From Candidatus Cottocaccamicrobium excrementipullorum (lineage in GTDB: Bacteria; Bacillota; Clostridia; Lachnospirales; Lachnospiraceae): a DNA stretch of 64,000 bases. Positions 55,336 through 64,000 of this stretch are shown piece after piece (within the stretch, counting starts at the first letter, position 1; each line of letters begins with the position of its first letter). The notes beneath the pieces are model-generated. The model had not been told where the DNA came from. It saw only the letters and a list, made by a program, of their open reading frames with translations, and ran no database searches. The position numbers and the translations under genes were made by a program. The stretch covers positions 1 to 64,000 of the forward strand of contig DVFL01000029.1 in NCBI GenBank assembly GCA_018713255.1. The letters run 5' to 3'.

Positions 55336-56321
55336 CGAGGTTCAGATTGATTAACTGGTGGATTTCCCATAAGTTTGAAAATCTCCGCTTTTTTTTCACA
55401 GGAGGCGGAATTCTGGTCTGTCTGGCTGGAATTTTCGGGGAAATGCCTTTTCTGGCAAAGGGAGGGGCAGAATTTTTGCTTGTTGTTTTCCTGGTGATTC
55501 TGATTCATGAGAATCTTCGCCGGTTTTGGCTTTATCTGGAGAATCATCAGGAGTCCTGTCGGCTGCCGACAGAACAAATGAAACGGGTGAATGCCTTCCT
55601 GTTAGGGTGCTTTCTGGCAGTATTTCTGGGGCTTACCGTTTTTTTTGGGGTATTTCCCTGGGAAGAAGCAGGAAGGATACTCTGGCATGGAATCCGGGCT
55701 TTCCTGCGCTGGCTGGGCAGCATGATTCCAGAAAGCCAGCCAGAAGAGATTGTGGAAACCAGCAGTGCAGGAGAAGGATTTTCACCGGAAATTTATCTGG
55801 GGGAGGGAGGAGAGCCTCATCCTTTCTGGGAAGCTGCTTCTGTGGTGGCTGCCGCAGCTTTGGCAGCAGGATTCGGATTTTGGCTTCTGCGTCTTTGTTA
55901 TTATAAGCTGGCGGAATATTTGGGAAATCTCCGCTTCGATGGAGACGTAAAGGAATTTATCCATCCGGAGGAGGAACGGGAATCTGCTGAAAGAGGGAGG
56001 AAAAGAAAAGGAAAAAGAAGAGGATTCTTTCCTTCTCAAAGCAGCGAGGAAAAAATCCGCCGCTTGTATCGCAGCTGTATTCTAGAGGGGTTGAGAATGC
56101 AGAAAAAGGGGAAAGACTGGGAGAAAAGAACGCTGCCTGTTCTTACGCCGGAGCAGATGGAGGGAGAAGCGGGAGTTCTGAATCAGGAATTTCACCGACT
56201 CTATGAGAAGGCCAGATACAGTCCCCAGGGAACAGATACCGGGGAGGCCGTCAGGATGAAGGAAGAGTGCAGCAAAATTCGCCGGAGTTTGAAAGCCGGA
56301 CAGCAAAATCCGGAAGGATGA
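55332..56321 (+). CDS. Membrane protein of the MoxR-DUF58 cluster (DUF4129-like C-terminus)
   Basis: 329 residues. Hydrophobic segments lie at about 20-60 (paired), 88-108 and 165-188. A basic, charged linker (RGRKRKGKRRG) follows. The C-terminal 90 residues (SEEKIRRLYRSCILEGLRMQKKGKDWEKRTLPVLTPEQM) resemble the DUF4129 domain normally found at the end of transglutaminase-type proteins in MoxR/DUF58 clusters. I see no transglutaminase Cys-His-Asp core. Start ATGA overlaps the DUF58 stop. It is the last gene of the trio. Confidence 0.65.
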   Translation: MTRFRLINWWISHKFENLRFFFTGGGILVCLAGIFGEMPFLAKGGAEFLLVVFLVILIHENLRRFWLYLENHQESCRLPTEQMKRVNAFLLGCFLAVFLGLTVFFGVFPWEEAGRILWHGIRAFLRWLGSMIPESQPEEIVETSSAGEGFSPEIYLGEGGEPHPFWEAASVVAAAALAAGFGFWLLRLCYYKLAEYLGNLRFDGDVKEFIHPEEERESAERGRKRKGKRRGFFPSQSSEEKIRRLYRSCILEGLRMQKKGKDWEKRTLPVLTPEQMEGEAGVLNQEFHRLYEKARYSPQGTDTGEAVRMKEECSKIRRSLKAGQQNPEG

Positions 56322-56337
56322 GGAAGCCAGAAAGCGG

Positions 56338-56366
56338 TTGCATTTTCGGCAAAAAACGATTATAAT
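56338..56366 (+). promoter_or_regulatory. Promoter of the aconitase-like gene
   Basis: TTGCAT (56338-56343), 17 bp, TATAAT (56361-56366), about 42 nt before the start codon. Confidence 0.8.
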
Positions 56367-56408
56367 TTTTCCCAAGACTGCTTTTTTCAGAATAGGAGGA
56401 CGAAAAGC

Positions 56409-58703
56409 ATGGTATCTTTGTATGATGGAGGCGTTTACCTGGTAAACGGCACGGAGATTGTGCCGGAGGCGGAGGCCGGTAAGGTAAAGGCTTTGACAGG
56501 AAAAGAGGCAGACAAGGAAACTGCCCGGAAGGGGACGATTGCCTATTCCATTTTAGAGGCACACAATGTATCAGGCAATATGGACCATTTAAAATTAAAG
56601 TTTGACGCCATGGCTTCCCATGATATTACCTTTGTGGGAATTGTGCAGACGGCTAAGGCCTCTGGAATGGAAAAGTTCCCCATTCCATACGTGCTGACTA
56701 ACTGCCATAATACTCTTTGTGCAGTGGGCGGTACGATTAATGAGGACGATCATATGTTCGGCCTTTCCGCAGCCAAGAAATACGGCGGCATTTACGTTCC
56801 GCCGCATATCGCGGTAATTCATCAGTATATGCGGGAAATGATGGCGGGATGCGGCAAAATGATTTTAGGCTCTGACAGCCATACCCGTTACGGTGCTCTG
56901 GGTACTATGGCTGTGGGCGAAGGCGGAGGAGAGCTGGTAAAACAGCTGCTTCAGGATACTTATGACGTTGCTTATCCTGGCGTGGTGGCCATTTATCTGA
57001 CGGGACGGCCGATGCCGGGAGTAGGTCCCCAGGATATCGCTCTGGCCATTATCGGCGCAGTGTTTAAGAATGGTTATGTAAAGAATAAAGTAATGGAATT
57101 CGTAGGTCCCGGCGTGGCGTCCATGAGCACGGATTACCGCAACGGCGTGGATGTCATGACCACAGAGACCACCTGCCTTTCCTCTATTTGGCGGACGGAT
57201 GATGATACGGAGAGCTATTTAAGCCAGCACGGAAGAGGCGAGGATTACAGAAAACTTGATCCGGCAGATGTGGCGTACTATGACGGCTGTGTTTATGTGG
57301 ATTTAAGCACAGTTAAGCCCATGATTGCTCTTCCTTTCCATCCCAGCAACGTATATGAGATTGACGAGCTGAACAGCAATCTGGAAGATATCCTTCGGAG
57401 CGTAGAAAAAGAAGCAGAAAAGGTGGGAGGCGGAAGAGCGTCCTTTACCCTTTTAGATAAGATTGAGAATGGAAAGCTTAAAGTGCAGCAGGGAATTATT
57501 GCAGGCTGCGCCGGCGGAAATTACACCAATGTAATTGAAGCCGCTCACGCCTTAAAGGGCAGAAGTTGCGGCAATGATGAATTCTCTTTGGCGGTTTATC
57601 CTTCTTCTCAGCCCGTATTTATGGATCTGGTAAAGAAAGGCGCCGTATCGGATCTGATGGCAGCAGGCGCCATTATCCGCACTGCCTTCTGCGGCCCCTG
57701 CTTCGGCGCCGGAGATACGCCCTGCAACAATGGCTTAAGCGTGCGTCATACCACCAGAAACTTCCCCAACCGGGAAGGCTCGAAGCCTGGCAACGGTCAG
57801 ATGGCGGCAGTGGCCCTGATGGATGCCCGCTCTATCGCAGCTACCGCAGCCAACGGAGGAATTCTTACCTCCGCCCTGGAGTTTGACTGTTGGGATGATG
57901 TTCCTGCTTATGAGTTTGATCATACGGCTTACGATACCAGAGTATATCAGGGCTTTGGGCACGGAGATGCTTCCCAGCCTCTGATCTACGGCCCGAATAT
58001 TAAGGATTGGCCGGAGATGAGTCCTCTTTCTGAGAATATTCTGCTTAAGGTATGTTCCAAGATTATGGATCCGGTTACCACCACGGACGAGCTGATTCCG
58101 TCTGGAGAGACTTCTTCCTATCGTTCCAATCCGTTGGGACTGGCAGAGTTTACCCTTTCCAGAAGAGATCCGGAATATGTAGGACGGACCAAAGAGGTAG
58201 ATAAGCTGGAGAAGGCCAGAGTGAATGGTCAGGATCCGGTGTCCCTGGATCCGGAGCTTGCCCAGGTATTCCAGCAGATCCGCCAGATTCCCGGTCAGGA
58301 GAAGGTAAAGATCATGGATACGGAAATCGGAAGCGTGGTTTACGCGGTGAAGCCGGGAGATGGTTCTGCTAGAGAACAGGCAGCCAGCTGTCAGAGAGTG
58401 ATCGGCGGTCTGGCCAACATTACCAAGGAGTACGCCACCAAGCGTTATCGTTCCAATGTGATGAACTGGGGAATGCTTCCTTTCCAGATGGAAGCTGAAC
58501 CGGATTTTGAGGTAGGCGACTATATTTACGTTCCGGGAATCCGCAGTATTCTGGACGGGGAGCTGTCTCAGATTAAGGCTTATGTGTTAGGAAGCCAGAA
58601 CCGTGAAATTACGCTTTATATTGCGGACATGACTCCGGAAGAAAGAGAGATTGTAAAGGCAGGCTGTCTGATTAACTTTAACCGGAACCGGCAAAAGCAG
58701 TAG
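56409..58703 (+). CDS. Aconitase-superfamily hydratase (YbhJ-like)
   Basis: 764 residues of the aconitase family with both the large catalytic and the C-terminal swivel domain. [21 protein letters not shown] is the family block around the active-site histidine. The likely [4Fe-4S] ligands are the cysteine in [11 protein letters not shown] and the two in FCGPCFG. In standard aconitase the first motif is TSCTNSS, so this is the divergent YbhJ-like branch, whose physiological substrate is not settled. Start ATG follows AGGAGG. It has its own strong promoter. It may be the citrate-cycle aconitase of this organism or a hydratase for another tricarboxylate. Confidence 0.85.
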   Translation: MVSLYDGGVYLVNGTEIVPEAEAGKVKALTGKEADKETARKGTIAYSILEAHNVSGNMDHLKLKFDAMASHDITFVGIVQTAKASGMEKFPIPYVLTNCHNTLCAVGGTINEDDHMFGLSAAKKYGGIYVPPHIAVIHQYMREMMAGCGKMILGSDSHTRYGALGTMAVGEGGGELVKQLLQDTYDVAYPGVVAIYLTGRPMPGVGPQDIALAIIGAVFKNGYVKNKVMEFVGPGVASMSTDYRNGVDVMTTETTCLSSIWRTDDDTESYLSQHGRGEDYRKLDPADVAYYDGCVYVDLSTVKPMIALPFHPSNVYEIDELNSNLEDILRSVEKEAEKVGGGRASFTLLDKIENGKLKVQQGIIAGCAGGNYTNVIEAAHALKGRSCGNDEFSLAVYPSSQPVFMDLVKKGAVSDLMAAGAIIRTAFCGPCFGAGDTPCNNGLSVRHTTRNFPNREGSKPGNGQMAAVALMDARSIAATAANGGILTSALEFDCWDDVPAYEFDHTAYDTRVYQGFGHGDASQPLIYGPNIKDWPEMSPLSENILLKVCSKIMDPVTTTDELIPSGETSSYRSNPLGLAEFTLSRRDPEYVGRTKEVDKLEKARVNGQDPVSLDPELAQVFQQIRQIPGQEKVKIMDTEIGSVVYAVKPGDGSAREQAASCQRVIGGLANITKEYATKRYRSNVMNWGMLPFQMEAEPDFEVGDYIYVPGIRSILDGELSQIKAYVLGSQNREITLYIADMTPEEREIVKAGCLINFNRNRQKQ

Positions 58704-58764
58704 ACTTTCAAACTTTAATGTGATAATATGGGAAGAGATTGAGAATACAAGAAGGGGATGCGGC

Positions 58765-59136
58765 ATGAACAAGAAGATCAGGACAGAAGCGGTAGACCAT
58801 CTCTTCCAGGCTATACTGACGTTAAAGAATCCGGAGGAGTGCTATCTGTTTTTCGAAGACGTATGCACCATCAATGAGCTTTTATCTTTGTCCCAGCGCT
58901 ACGAAGTTGCCAAAATGCTTCGGGAGGGCAGTACTTATCTGGAAATTGCAGATAAGACCGGCGCTTCCACCGCTACGATCAGCCGAGTAAATCGTTCTCT
59001 GAACTATGGAAACGATGGCTATGATATGGTATTTTCCCGGCTGAAAGAATCGGGTCAGGAAGAGACGGCTGAGGAAGCGGAGTCCCAGCCGGAGGCACCG
59101 CAGGAGGAACGGGAAAAAGTGAATGAGGAAGCTTGA
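58765..59136 (+). CDS. YerC/YecD family TrpR-like DNA-binding protein
   Basis: 123 residues. Residues 8-90 match the Trp-repressor-related YerC family: DHLFQAILTLKNPEECYLFFEDVCTINELLSLSQRYEVAKML, then a helix-turn-helix YLEIADKTGASTATISRVNRSLNYG. The acidic C-terminal 25 residues look disordered. The frame is open from 58720, but AAGGGG before ATG 58765 and the family N-terminus set the start. Target genes are unknown. It follows the aconitase gene by 61 nt and may be co-transcribed. Confidence 0.88.
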   Translation: MNKKIRTEAVDHLFQAILTLKNPEECYLFFEDVCTINELLSLSQRYEVAKMLREGSTYLEIADKTGASTATISRVNRSLNYGNDGYDMVFSRLKESGQEETAEEAESQPEAPQEEREKVNEEA

Positions 59137-59154
59137 TCACGGAAAAGCATTGCA

Positions 59155-59207
59155 AAAAAGGCTGTGGAAAACAGGAAATATATCCTGTTTCTCACAGCCT
59201 TTTTGCT
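59155..59207. terminator. Bidirectional terminator between the YerC-family and DUF1836 genes
   Basis: AAAAAGGCTGTG, then AACAGGA, pair with TCCTGTT and CACAGCCTTTTT. A- and T-runs on both sides serve the two converging genes. Confidence 0.9.
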
Positions 59208-59823
59208 ATTTTTTCTTCCGGTCGGCGGGGGGCTGCTCACTGCGGAGCTGGTCGGTCAGAGATTCGATCATTTGTTTCTTTAAATATACGTCAAAGGAAA
59301 GTTCACAGATAAAAGCCAGAAGCTGAAGATATTCCTGATCTTCCTGGTCCTTCACCTGCTGGAAGGTGGTTTTGGAAGCCTGAAACTTAGCGTTTACGTC
59401 TTCTTTCAGGCGGGTCATCTGGCTTTCTTCCAGGGAGAATACTTCACGGTAAATGTCCTCTAGCGAAAGATCCGCATCGCTGCCGAAGTGGCGGCTTAAC
59501 ACCGGGGAGAAAAGCTGCTCAATGTCGTTGAAGGAAAGAAGATTTTTAAAGTAGTAAATAAAAATCAGCATGAGCATATGCTCTTTCGAATATTTCTTTT
59601 TTACCGGCGGCGGAAGAAGATTGTTCTTTGCATAGTTGTTGATCATAGTTTTCGTCAGAACCTTGTCTTCCGGATACCGTTTTGTATTTTCCAGATGTTC
59701 GTCCATGAAAGTCGTAACCTGATCCATGTAAAGCTGGATGCCAGGGATTTCTTCCGGACGGATATAGGATAAGCTGTCTAAATAAGACAGCAGGGACTGG
59801 AGCCGTTCTTCATTCGTTTTCAT
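59206..59823 (-). CDS. DUF1836 family, putative helix-turn-helix regulator
   Basis: 205 residues. LTKTMINNYAKNNLLPPPVKKKYSKEHMLMLIFIYYFKNLLSFNDIEQLF (about 56-105) is the DUF1836 core. It resembles a MerR-like winged helix, where the first helix-turn-helix is followed by a PPPVKK-type wing. The remaining C-terminal half is helical. Start ATG follows GAGGTG. The promoter carries a palindrome in its spacer, as expected for a self-repressed regulator. The divergent neighbour is pcrA. Confidence 0.75.
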   Translation of the reverse strand: MKTNEERLQSLLSYLDSLSYIRPEEIPGIQLYMDQVTTFMDEHLENTKRYPEDKVLTKTMINNYAKNNLLPPPVKKKYSKEHMLMLIFIYYFKNLLSFNDIEQLFSPVLSRHFGSDADLSLEDIYREVFSLEESQMTRLKEDVNAKFQASKTTFQQVKDQEDQEYLQLLAFICELSFDVYLKKQMIESLTDQLRSEQPPADRKKK

Positions 59824-59846
59824 AATTTCACCTCATAAAGTGTTGG

Positions 59847-59878
59847 ATACTATCTACATTATATAGTATTGAATACTA
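59847..59878. promoter_or_regulatory. Palindromic operator in the DUF1836 promoter
   Basis: TAGTATT-G-AATACTA (59864-59878) exactly fills the -35/-10 spacer. A further ATACTAT half site lies at 59847-59853 on the leader side. A repressor bound here would block RNA polymerase. Confidence 0.7.
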
Positions 59879-59886
59879 GATGACAA
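59858..59886 (-). promoter_or_regulatory. Promoter of the DUF1836 gene
   Basis: On the minus strand, TTGTCA (59886-59881), 17 bp, perfect TATAAT (59863-59858). Confidence 0.85.
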
Positions 59887-59913
59887 GGGAAAATGCAGCG
59901 GAGGAAAAATATT

Positions 59914-59942
59914 TTGACGGGGAGAGCCTGGTATAGTACAAT
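59914..59942 (+). promoter_or_regulatory. pcrA promoter
   Basis: TTGACG (59914-59919), 17 bp, TACAAT (59937-59942). It starts only 27 bp from the divergent DUF1836 -35. Confidence 0.8.
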
Positions 59943-60010
59943 GAAAGGTGCAGCAAAAAGCACAGAAAGATTACTGCCGGGAGATCCCGGCGGCATAAAG
60001 GCGGTTGAAC

Positions 60011-62359
60011 ATGAATAAACTGGAAATGTTAAATGAAAAGCAAAGGGAGGCAGTTGTCTGCACAGAAGGTCCGCTTTTGGTACTGGCCGGCGCCGGCTCT
60101 GGAAAAACCAGGGTGCTGACCCATCGGGTGGCCTATCTGATTCAGGAAAAGGGAGTGGACCCCTGGAATATTCTGGCTATCACCTTTACCAATAAAGCAG
60201 CAGATGAGATGAAGCGGAGAGTGGAGCAGCTGGTGCCGGAGTGCGCCGGAATGGTTTGGGTGAGCACCTTTCATTCAGCCTGCGTGCGGATTCTCCGCCG
60301 TTATGGAGAACGGCTGGGGTATGACCGGAATTTTTCCATTTATGATACAGATGATCAGCGGACGGTGATGAAGCAGCTGTTTAAAGACCAGAAAATCGAT
60401 AAGCGGCTGTTCAAAGAGAGGGATGTACTCTCTTATATTTCCTGGGCAAAAAATAAGCTTCTCACGCCGGAGGACTGCAAAAAAGAAGCCGCGGATTTTG
60501 CAGAAATGAAAAAGGCTGAGCTTTACCAGTCTTATGAGAAGGAACTGAAGCAGAATAACGCCATGGATTTTGATGACCTTCTGGTGAATACAGTACGGTT
60601 GTTTCAGGACTTTTCGGAAATTCTGGCCAGCTATCAGGAGCGGTTTAAGTACATTATGGTGGATGAATATCAGGACACCAACTTCGCTCAGTTTAAACTG
60701 GTGGAGCTTCTGGCGGCCAAATATCGGAATCTCTGTGTAGTAGGAGACGATGATCAGTCTATTTACAAGTTTCGGGGAGCGGATATCACAAATATTTTGA
60801 ATTTCGAGTCTGCTTTTCCGGGAGCCAAGGTGGTGAAGCTGGAGCAGAATTACCGTTCTACGGGGAATATCCTGGCGGCAGCCAACGAGGTGATCAGACA
60901 TAATCAGTGGCGGAAGGATAAAACCTTGTGGACTGCGGCGGAAGATGGATGTCAGGCCAGGTTCCGTCAGTTCGATTCGGCAGAGGAGGAGGCGGGCTAC
61001 ATTGCCCAGACTTTAAAGGAGAAATACCAGGAGGGCAGAGACTGGAAGGAGATGGCGGTGCTTTACCGGACCAACGCCCAGTCAAGACTTCTGGAGGAGG
61101 CCTGCATTCGAAAGGATATTCCTTATCTGATTGTGGGAGGCGTGAATTTTTATCAGCGAAAAGAGATTAAGGATGTGCTGGCTTACCTGAAAACCATTGC
61201 CAACGGGGTGGATGATCTGGCAGTGGCCAGGATTATCAACGTGCCGGGACGAGGCATCGGAGCAGTTACAGTGGGAAAACTTACAGTTTTTGCCTCTGCA
61301 AATAATATGAACCTCTATGATGCGGCGAAGGAGTGCCGGATCGTGCCGGGGCTTGCTCGGTCGACGCCGAAGATCCAGGGCTTTGTGGAGTTGATTGAAG
61401 AGCTGCGAAAGACTGCAGAGGATCCTGAAACGTCGATTCCCGATTTGATTGAGGCCGTTCTGGAGAAGACTGGATACCAAGAGTACCTGGAAGAAGAGGG
61501 AAAGGTAGAAGGGGAAACCAGAATGGAAAATATCCGGGAGTTAATCAGCAAAGCGGCTAGCTACAGCCAGGAGGTCCAAGAGCCCAGTCTCAGTGAATTT
61601 CTGGAGCAAGTGGCCCTGGTGGCGGATATTGACCGTATGGATCCTGAAGAAAGCCGGGTTACCTTAATGACCCTTCACAGCGCCAAGGGATTGGAATTTC
61701 CCGTGGTCTTTATGGCAGGAATGGAAGACGGTCTTTTCCCCAGTTCCATGGCTGCCCGGTCTGCTGATCAGGATGATCTGGAGGAAGAACGGCGGCTGTG
61801 CTATGTAGGAATTACCCGGGCCAGAGAAGAGCTGATTATGACAGGAGCCAGAAAACGGATGGTAAACGGGGAACGGCAGTATTCGGGAACCAGCCGGTTT
61901 ATCACGGAGATTCCTGACGCATACCTAGAGAAAGAAACTCTGAAGCGGGCCGATGAAGATTGGGATGAATCCGGTCTTCCCTGGTCTTCTGAAGCCAGGA
62001 GAGGAAGGGTCAGCTCCTTTAGTCCCGAGAGAGACGTTTATGAGAATCCTTATGCCGCCCTTTCAAGAAGTGCCGGATCTTCCGAAGAGAGCTTCGGCTA
62101 TGGGCAGGGGCGAAAAACATCAGGGCCCAGTCTTGGACAGCGGTCTAAAACTGGACCTGGCTTTGGAAAAACTTTCACGGTGACGAAGGCAGACCATCTG
62201 GATTACCAGGAGGGAGACCGAGTTAGACATAAACTGTTTGGGGAGGGGCAAGTGGTGTCTATTGTAAACGGCAAAAAGGATTTTGAAGTGACAGTAAATT
62301 TTGACGAGGCCGGAACAAAAAAAATGTTTGCTTCCTTTGCCAAGCTGGAGAAGGTATAG
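60011..62359 (+). CDS. pcrA: ATP-dependent DNA helicase PcrA/UvrD
   Basis: This 782-residue superfamily 1A helicase acts in repair and in removing RecA and stalled polymerase from DNA. The motifs run in order: Q motif LNEKQREAVVC, Walker A GAGSGKT (27-33), TFTNKAADEM (Ia), VDEYQDTN (II), GDDDQSIYKFRGA (III), QNYRST (IV), TLMTLHSAKGLEFPVVF (V), and EERRLCYVGITRARE (VI). The C-terminal 60 residues carry the Tudor-like RNA-polymerase-binding fold (GDRVRHKLFGEGQVVSI). ATG 60011 is used; an in-frame TTG lies 6 nt upstream. Confidence 0.98.
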   Translation: MNKLEMLNEKQREAVVCTEGPLLVLAGAGSGKTRVLTHRVAYLIQEKGVDPWNILAITFTNKAADEMKRRVEQLVPECAGMVWVSTFHSACVRILRRYGERLGYDRNFSIYDTDDQRTVMKQLFKDQKIDKRLFKERDVLSYISWAKNKLLTPEDCKKEAADFAEMKKAELYQSYEKELKQNNAMDFDDLLVNTVRLFQDFSEILASYQERFKYIMVDEYQDTNFAQFKLVELLAAKYRNLCVVGDDDQSIYKFRGADITNILNFESAFPGAKVVKLEQNYRSTGNILAAANEVIRHNQWRKDKTLWTAAEDGCQARFRQFDSAEEEAGYIAQTLKEKYQEGRDWKEMAVLYRTNAQSRLLEEACIRKDIPYLIVGGVNFYQRKEIKDVLAYLKTIANGVDDLAVARIINVPGRGIGAVTVGKLTVFASANNMNLYDAAKECRIVPGLARSTPKIQGFVELIEELRKTAEDPETSIPDLIEAVLEKTGYQEYLEEEGKVEGETRMENIRELISKAASYSQEVQEPSLSEFLEQVALVADIDRMDPEESRVTLMTLHSAKGLEFPVVFMAGMEDGLFPSSMAARSADQDDLEEERRLCYVGITRAREELIMTGARKRMVNGERQYSGTSRFITEIPDAYLEKETLKRADEDWDESGLPWSSEARRGRVSSFSPERDVYENPYAALSRSAGSSEESFGYGQGRKTSGPSLGQRSKTGPGFGKTFTVTKADHLDYQEGDRVRHKLFGEGQVVSIVNGKKDFEVTVNFDEAGTKKMFASFAKLEKV

Positions 62360-62533
62360 AAAACGACGGAAAGCTCAGGATGGAAGTTTTGGGATAGAGC
62401 GAAAGAGTTTTGGCAAATACGGCCAAGGAACGGAAATTTCCGAAATTTAGGATAGTAAAATGAGAAAAAAAATGGTATACTTACCCTAAGCGAAAAATGC
62501 AGCGCGAATATGATGCAGAAAGGATGTGTGGTT

Positions 62534-62836
62534 ATGAATATGAGTCGCTTTGATGTGGTAGGCAAGGAAGCCAGGGACCGGGTTGAGGAGATCATGAACT
62601 CCACCAGGTTAAACGACTTTTTACACAGAAAAGAAGAGGAAGATAAGCAGAAGAACTGCATCCTCTGGATTCTGGCCATTATCGGTGCAGTAGCCGCGGT
62701 AGCCGTGATTGCTTACGGCGTATACCGTTTCTTTACTCCAGATTATCTGGAAGACTTCGAGGACGATTTTGATGATGATTTCGACGATGATTTCTTTGAG
62801 GATGAGGAGAAGCCGGCAGAGAAAGAGGAGAATTAG
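62534..62836 (+). CDS. Small single-span membrane protein with an acidic tail
   Basis: 100 residues. A charged N-terminal helix (1-40, DVVGKEARDRVEEIMNSTRLNDFLHRKEEEDKQK), one transmembrane segment (about 42-62) and a tail of almost only Asp, Glu and Phe (DDFDDDFDDDFFEDEEKPAEKEE). It is not a family I can name, though the arrangement occurs in many clostridia. A longer form from 62510 is open, but AAAGGA is nearer to ATG 62534. The tail would reach either the cytoplasm or the outside; the topology is unclear. Confidence 0.6.
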   Translation: MNMSRFDVVGKEARDRVEEIMNSTRLNDFLHRKEEEDKQKNCILWILAIIGAVAAVAVIAYGVYRFFTPDYLEDFEDDFDDDFDDDFFEDEEKPAEKEEN

Positions 62837-62876
62837 TCATTAACCATCTGCAGGATCAGCGCAGGCGGACGAAAAA

Positions 62877-62946
62877 CTGGGGCAGCACAGCATGAACCGA
62901 GGAAACCGGAGGTTTCTTTGGCGCCATCTGGTTCTGCCCCTTTTGT
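62877..62946 (+). terminator. Terminator after the small membrane protein gene
   Basis: GGGGCAG pairs with CTGCCCC, and within it AACC pairs with GGTT and GAAACC with GGTTTC. TTTTG follows. Confidence 0.65.
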
Positions 62947-62959
62947 TCCCCGAAAAAGG

Positions 62960-63021
62960 CTGCTGCAAAAGCCGCCGTCAAAAGGGCATGGCCCGGAGGA
63001 CGGCTTTTGCAGCGCTTTTTT
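62960..63021 (+). terminator. Second strong terminator
   Basis: GCTGCAAAAGCCG pairs with CGGCTTTTGCAGC, continuing inward with CGTC/GGACG, and is followed by CTTTTTT. Two terminators in a row insulate the methyltransferase gene from upstream transcription. Confidence 0.85.
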
Positions 63022-63102
63022 GTTAGAGTTGAAGCAGCCGCTGAGTTTTTCCATGAGGTGGACGGTTGTGAATTGAAAAAGAAAGGACGCAGCAGAACAA
63101 GT

Positions 63103-64000
63103 ATGAAAAAGGGCGATGTAGTAGAAGGATTGATTGAAAAAATAGAGTTTCCCAACAAAGGGATTATGACCGTTGATGGAGAACGGCTGGTGGTGAAAAA
63201 CGCCATCCCTGGTCAGATGATCCAGGCAGTGGTGACGAAACGGAGAAAAGGGAAAAGCGAAGGACTGATGCTTCAGTTATTGAAAAAGGCGCCGAATGAG
63301 CGGGAGGAAGGGAGATGCCCTCATTTTCCTCAGTGCGGCGGCTGTGTATATCAGTGCCTTCCTTATCAGGATCAGCTGGCCATCAAAGAGGCACAGGTGA
63401 AAGAGCTGTTAAGTTCTGTATGCCCGGAAGGAAGTTATCTCTGGGAAGGAGTGAAGGCCAGTCCGGCAGAGACCGGCTACCGGAATAAAATGGAATTTTC
63501 TTTCGGGGATGGATATAAAGGCGGTCCTCTTGAGCTGGGAATGCACAAAAGAGGAAGCTTTTACGATATTGTCACCACAGATCAGTGTCAGATCGTGCAT
63601 CCGGATTTCTGCCGCATTCTGGAAGCTACCCGCAGGTATTTTGGAGAACGGCAGATTCCTTTTTATCGGAAGCTTCAGCATGTAGGATATCTGCGCCATC
63701 TGCTGGTGAGAAGAGCGGTGAAAACGGGAGAGATTCTGGTGGATTTGGTGACGACCACTCAGATGGAAGGAGAAGAAGAGCTTCTGGCAGGATGGCAGGA
63801 AGCCATAAAGGCGCTCCCTCTGGAGGGAAAACTGGCTGGAATTCTTCACACTCAGAACGACAGCCTGGCAGATGTGGTGCAGAGCGACTGTACAGAGGTT
63901 CTTTATGGGCAGGATTATTTTTATGAGGAGCTTTTAGGACTGAGGTTTAAGATTACGCCCTTCTCCTTTTTCCAGACCAATTCCCTGGGGGCGGAGGTGC
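63103..64000 (+). CDS. 23S rRNA (uracil-5)-methyltransferase, RlmD/RlmCD type (5' part, runs off the window)
   Basis: 299 residues are visible and the frame is still open at the edge. It begins MKKGDVVEGLIEKIEFPNKGIMTVDGERLVVKNAIPGQ, a TRAM RNA-binding domain. The [4Fe-4S] motif CPHFPQCGGCVYQCL follows at about 70-84, then the linker domain and the start of the SAM-binding domain (FKITPFSFFQTN). The family methylates U747/U1939 of 23S rRNA. The start is uncertain: ATG 63103 has AAAGGA about 15 nt upstream, while an in-frame TTG at 63073 follows GAGGTGG by 12 nt and would add ten residues. Confidence 0.9.
   Translation, partial: MKKGDVVEGLIEKIEFPNKGIMTVDGERLVVKNAIPGQMIQAVVTKRRKGKSEGLMLQLLKKAPNEREEGRCPHFPQCGGCVYQCLPYQDQLAIKEAQVKELLSSVCPEGSYLWEGVKASPAETGYRNKMEFSFGDGYKGGPLELGMHKRGSFYDIVTTDQCQIVHPDFCRILEATRRYFGERQIPFYRKLQHVGYLRHLLVRRAVKTGEILVDLVTTTQMEGEEELLAGWQEAIKALPLEGKLAGILHTQNDSLADVVQSDCTEVLYGQDYFYEELLGLRFKITPFSFFQTNSLGAEV

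Overview
The window is ordinary low-to-mid-GC Firmicute chromosome. It most resembles a gut Lachnospiraceae (Clostridium cluster XIVa). The reasons are: consensus TTGACA-17-TATAAT promoters and strong GGAGG ribosome sites throughout; a CIRCE-controlled groESL; a separate gap-pgk-tpi-gpm glycolytic block; glutaminyl-tRNA synthetase; and clostridial families of unknown function (DUF4317, DUF2325, DUF5662, DUF1836, probably DUF6106). I see no rRNA, CRISPR array, complete insertion sequence or prophage.

Layout. 1-2.1 kb: tRNA-Ser, a half-tRNA relic and an amidophosphoribosyltransferase paralogue that lacks its catalytic cysteine. 2.4-8.3 kb: a membrane-anchored amidase, then gap, pgk, tpiA and gpmI. 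8.3-9.9 kb: a structured intergenic element with a 33-bp palindrome, followed by a glycosyltransferase fused to a MarR-type DNA-binding domain. 10-12.6 kb (minus): eno and asnA. 12.7-17.4 kb: a SEC-C protein, a methyltransferase, Hsp33, cold-shock protein, a DUF5662 protein and a YprB-like exonuclease. 17.5-25.4 kb: ruvAB, zapA, a U32 peptidase, and a SEDS polymerase with a class B penicillin-binding protein. 25.5-29.1 kb: a three-subunit molybdenum hydroxylase. 29.2-33.3 kb: Nudix, DUF4317, DUF2325, GNAT and MFS genes. 33.5-37.6 kb: glnS, a MocR-type regulator and an acidic membrane protein. 37.8-42.1 kb: groESL, a small membrane protein and guaB. 42.2-50.7 kb: an intracellular pectinesterase, two tandem PrpR-type regulators with ruined AAA+ motifs, and an aldarate/glycerate operon (tartronate semialdehyde reductase, DapA-family aldolase, glycerate kinase). 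50.7-56.3 kb: GNAT, CBS, an orphan substrate-binding lipoprotein and a MoxR/DUF58/membrane trio. 56.3-64 kb: a YbhJ-like aconitase, a YerC-family regulator, a DUF1836 regulator divergent from pcrA, a small acidic membrane protein and the start of an rRNA m5U methyltransferase.

How parts work together. The 42-51 kb block reads as one catabolic module. An intracellular esterase would act on imported methyl-oligogalacturonides. The aldolase, reductase and kinase would turn a keto-deoxy sugar acid into pyruvate and 2-phosphoglycerate, which feeds the enolase and phosphoglycerate mutase encoded at the other end of the window. The two degenerate PrpR proteins lie immediately upstream, and between them and the operon promoter is an array of GAAAC repeats spaced 11 bp apart.

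Most unusual signals: the glycosyltransferase-MarR fusion with a promoter-embedded palindrome; the tandem ATPase-dead PrpR regulators plus the helically phased repeats; a GTTAG-N6-CTAAC operator shared by eno and the DUF2325 gene; the DUF1836 gene whose promoter spacer is filled by a palindrome; and the PurF paralogue with Cys replaced by Gly but all four iron-sulfur cysteines kept. Everything here comes from reading the sequence. No database or structure search was possible.
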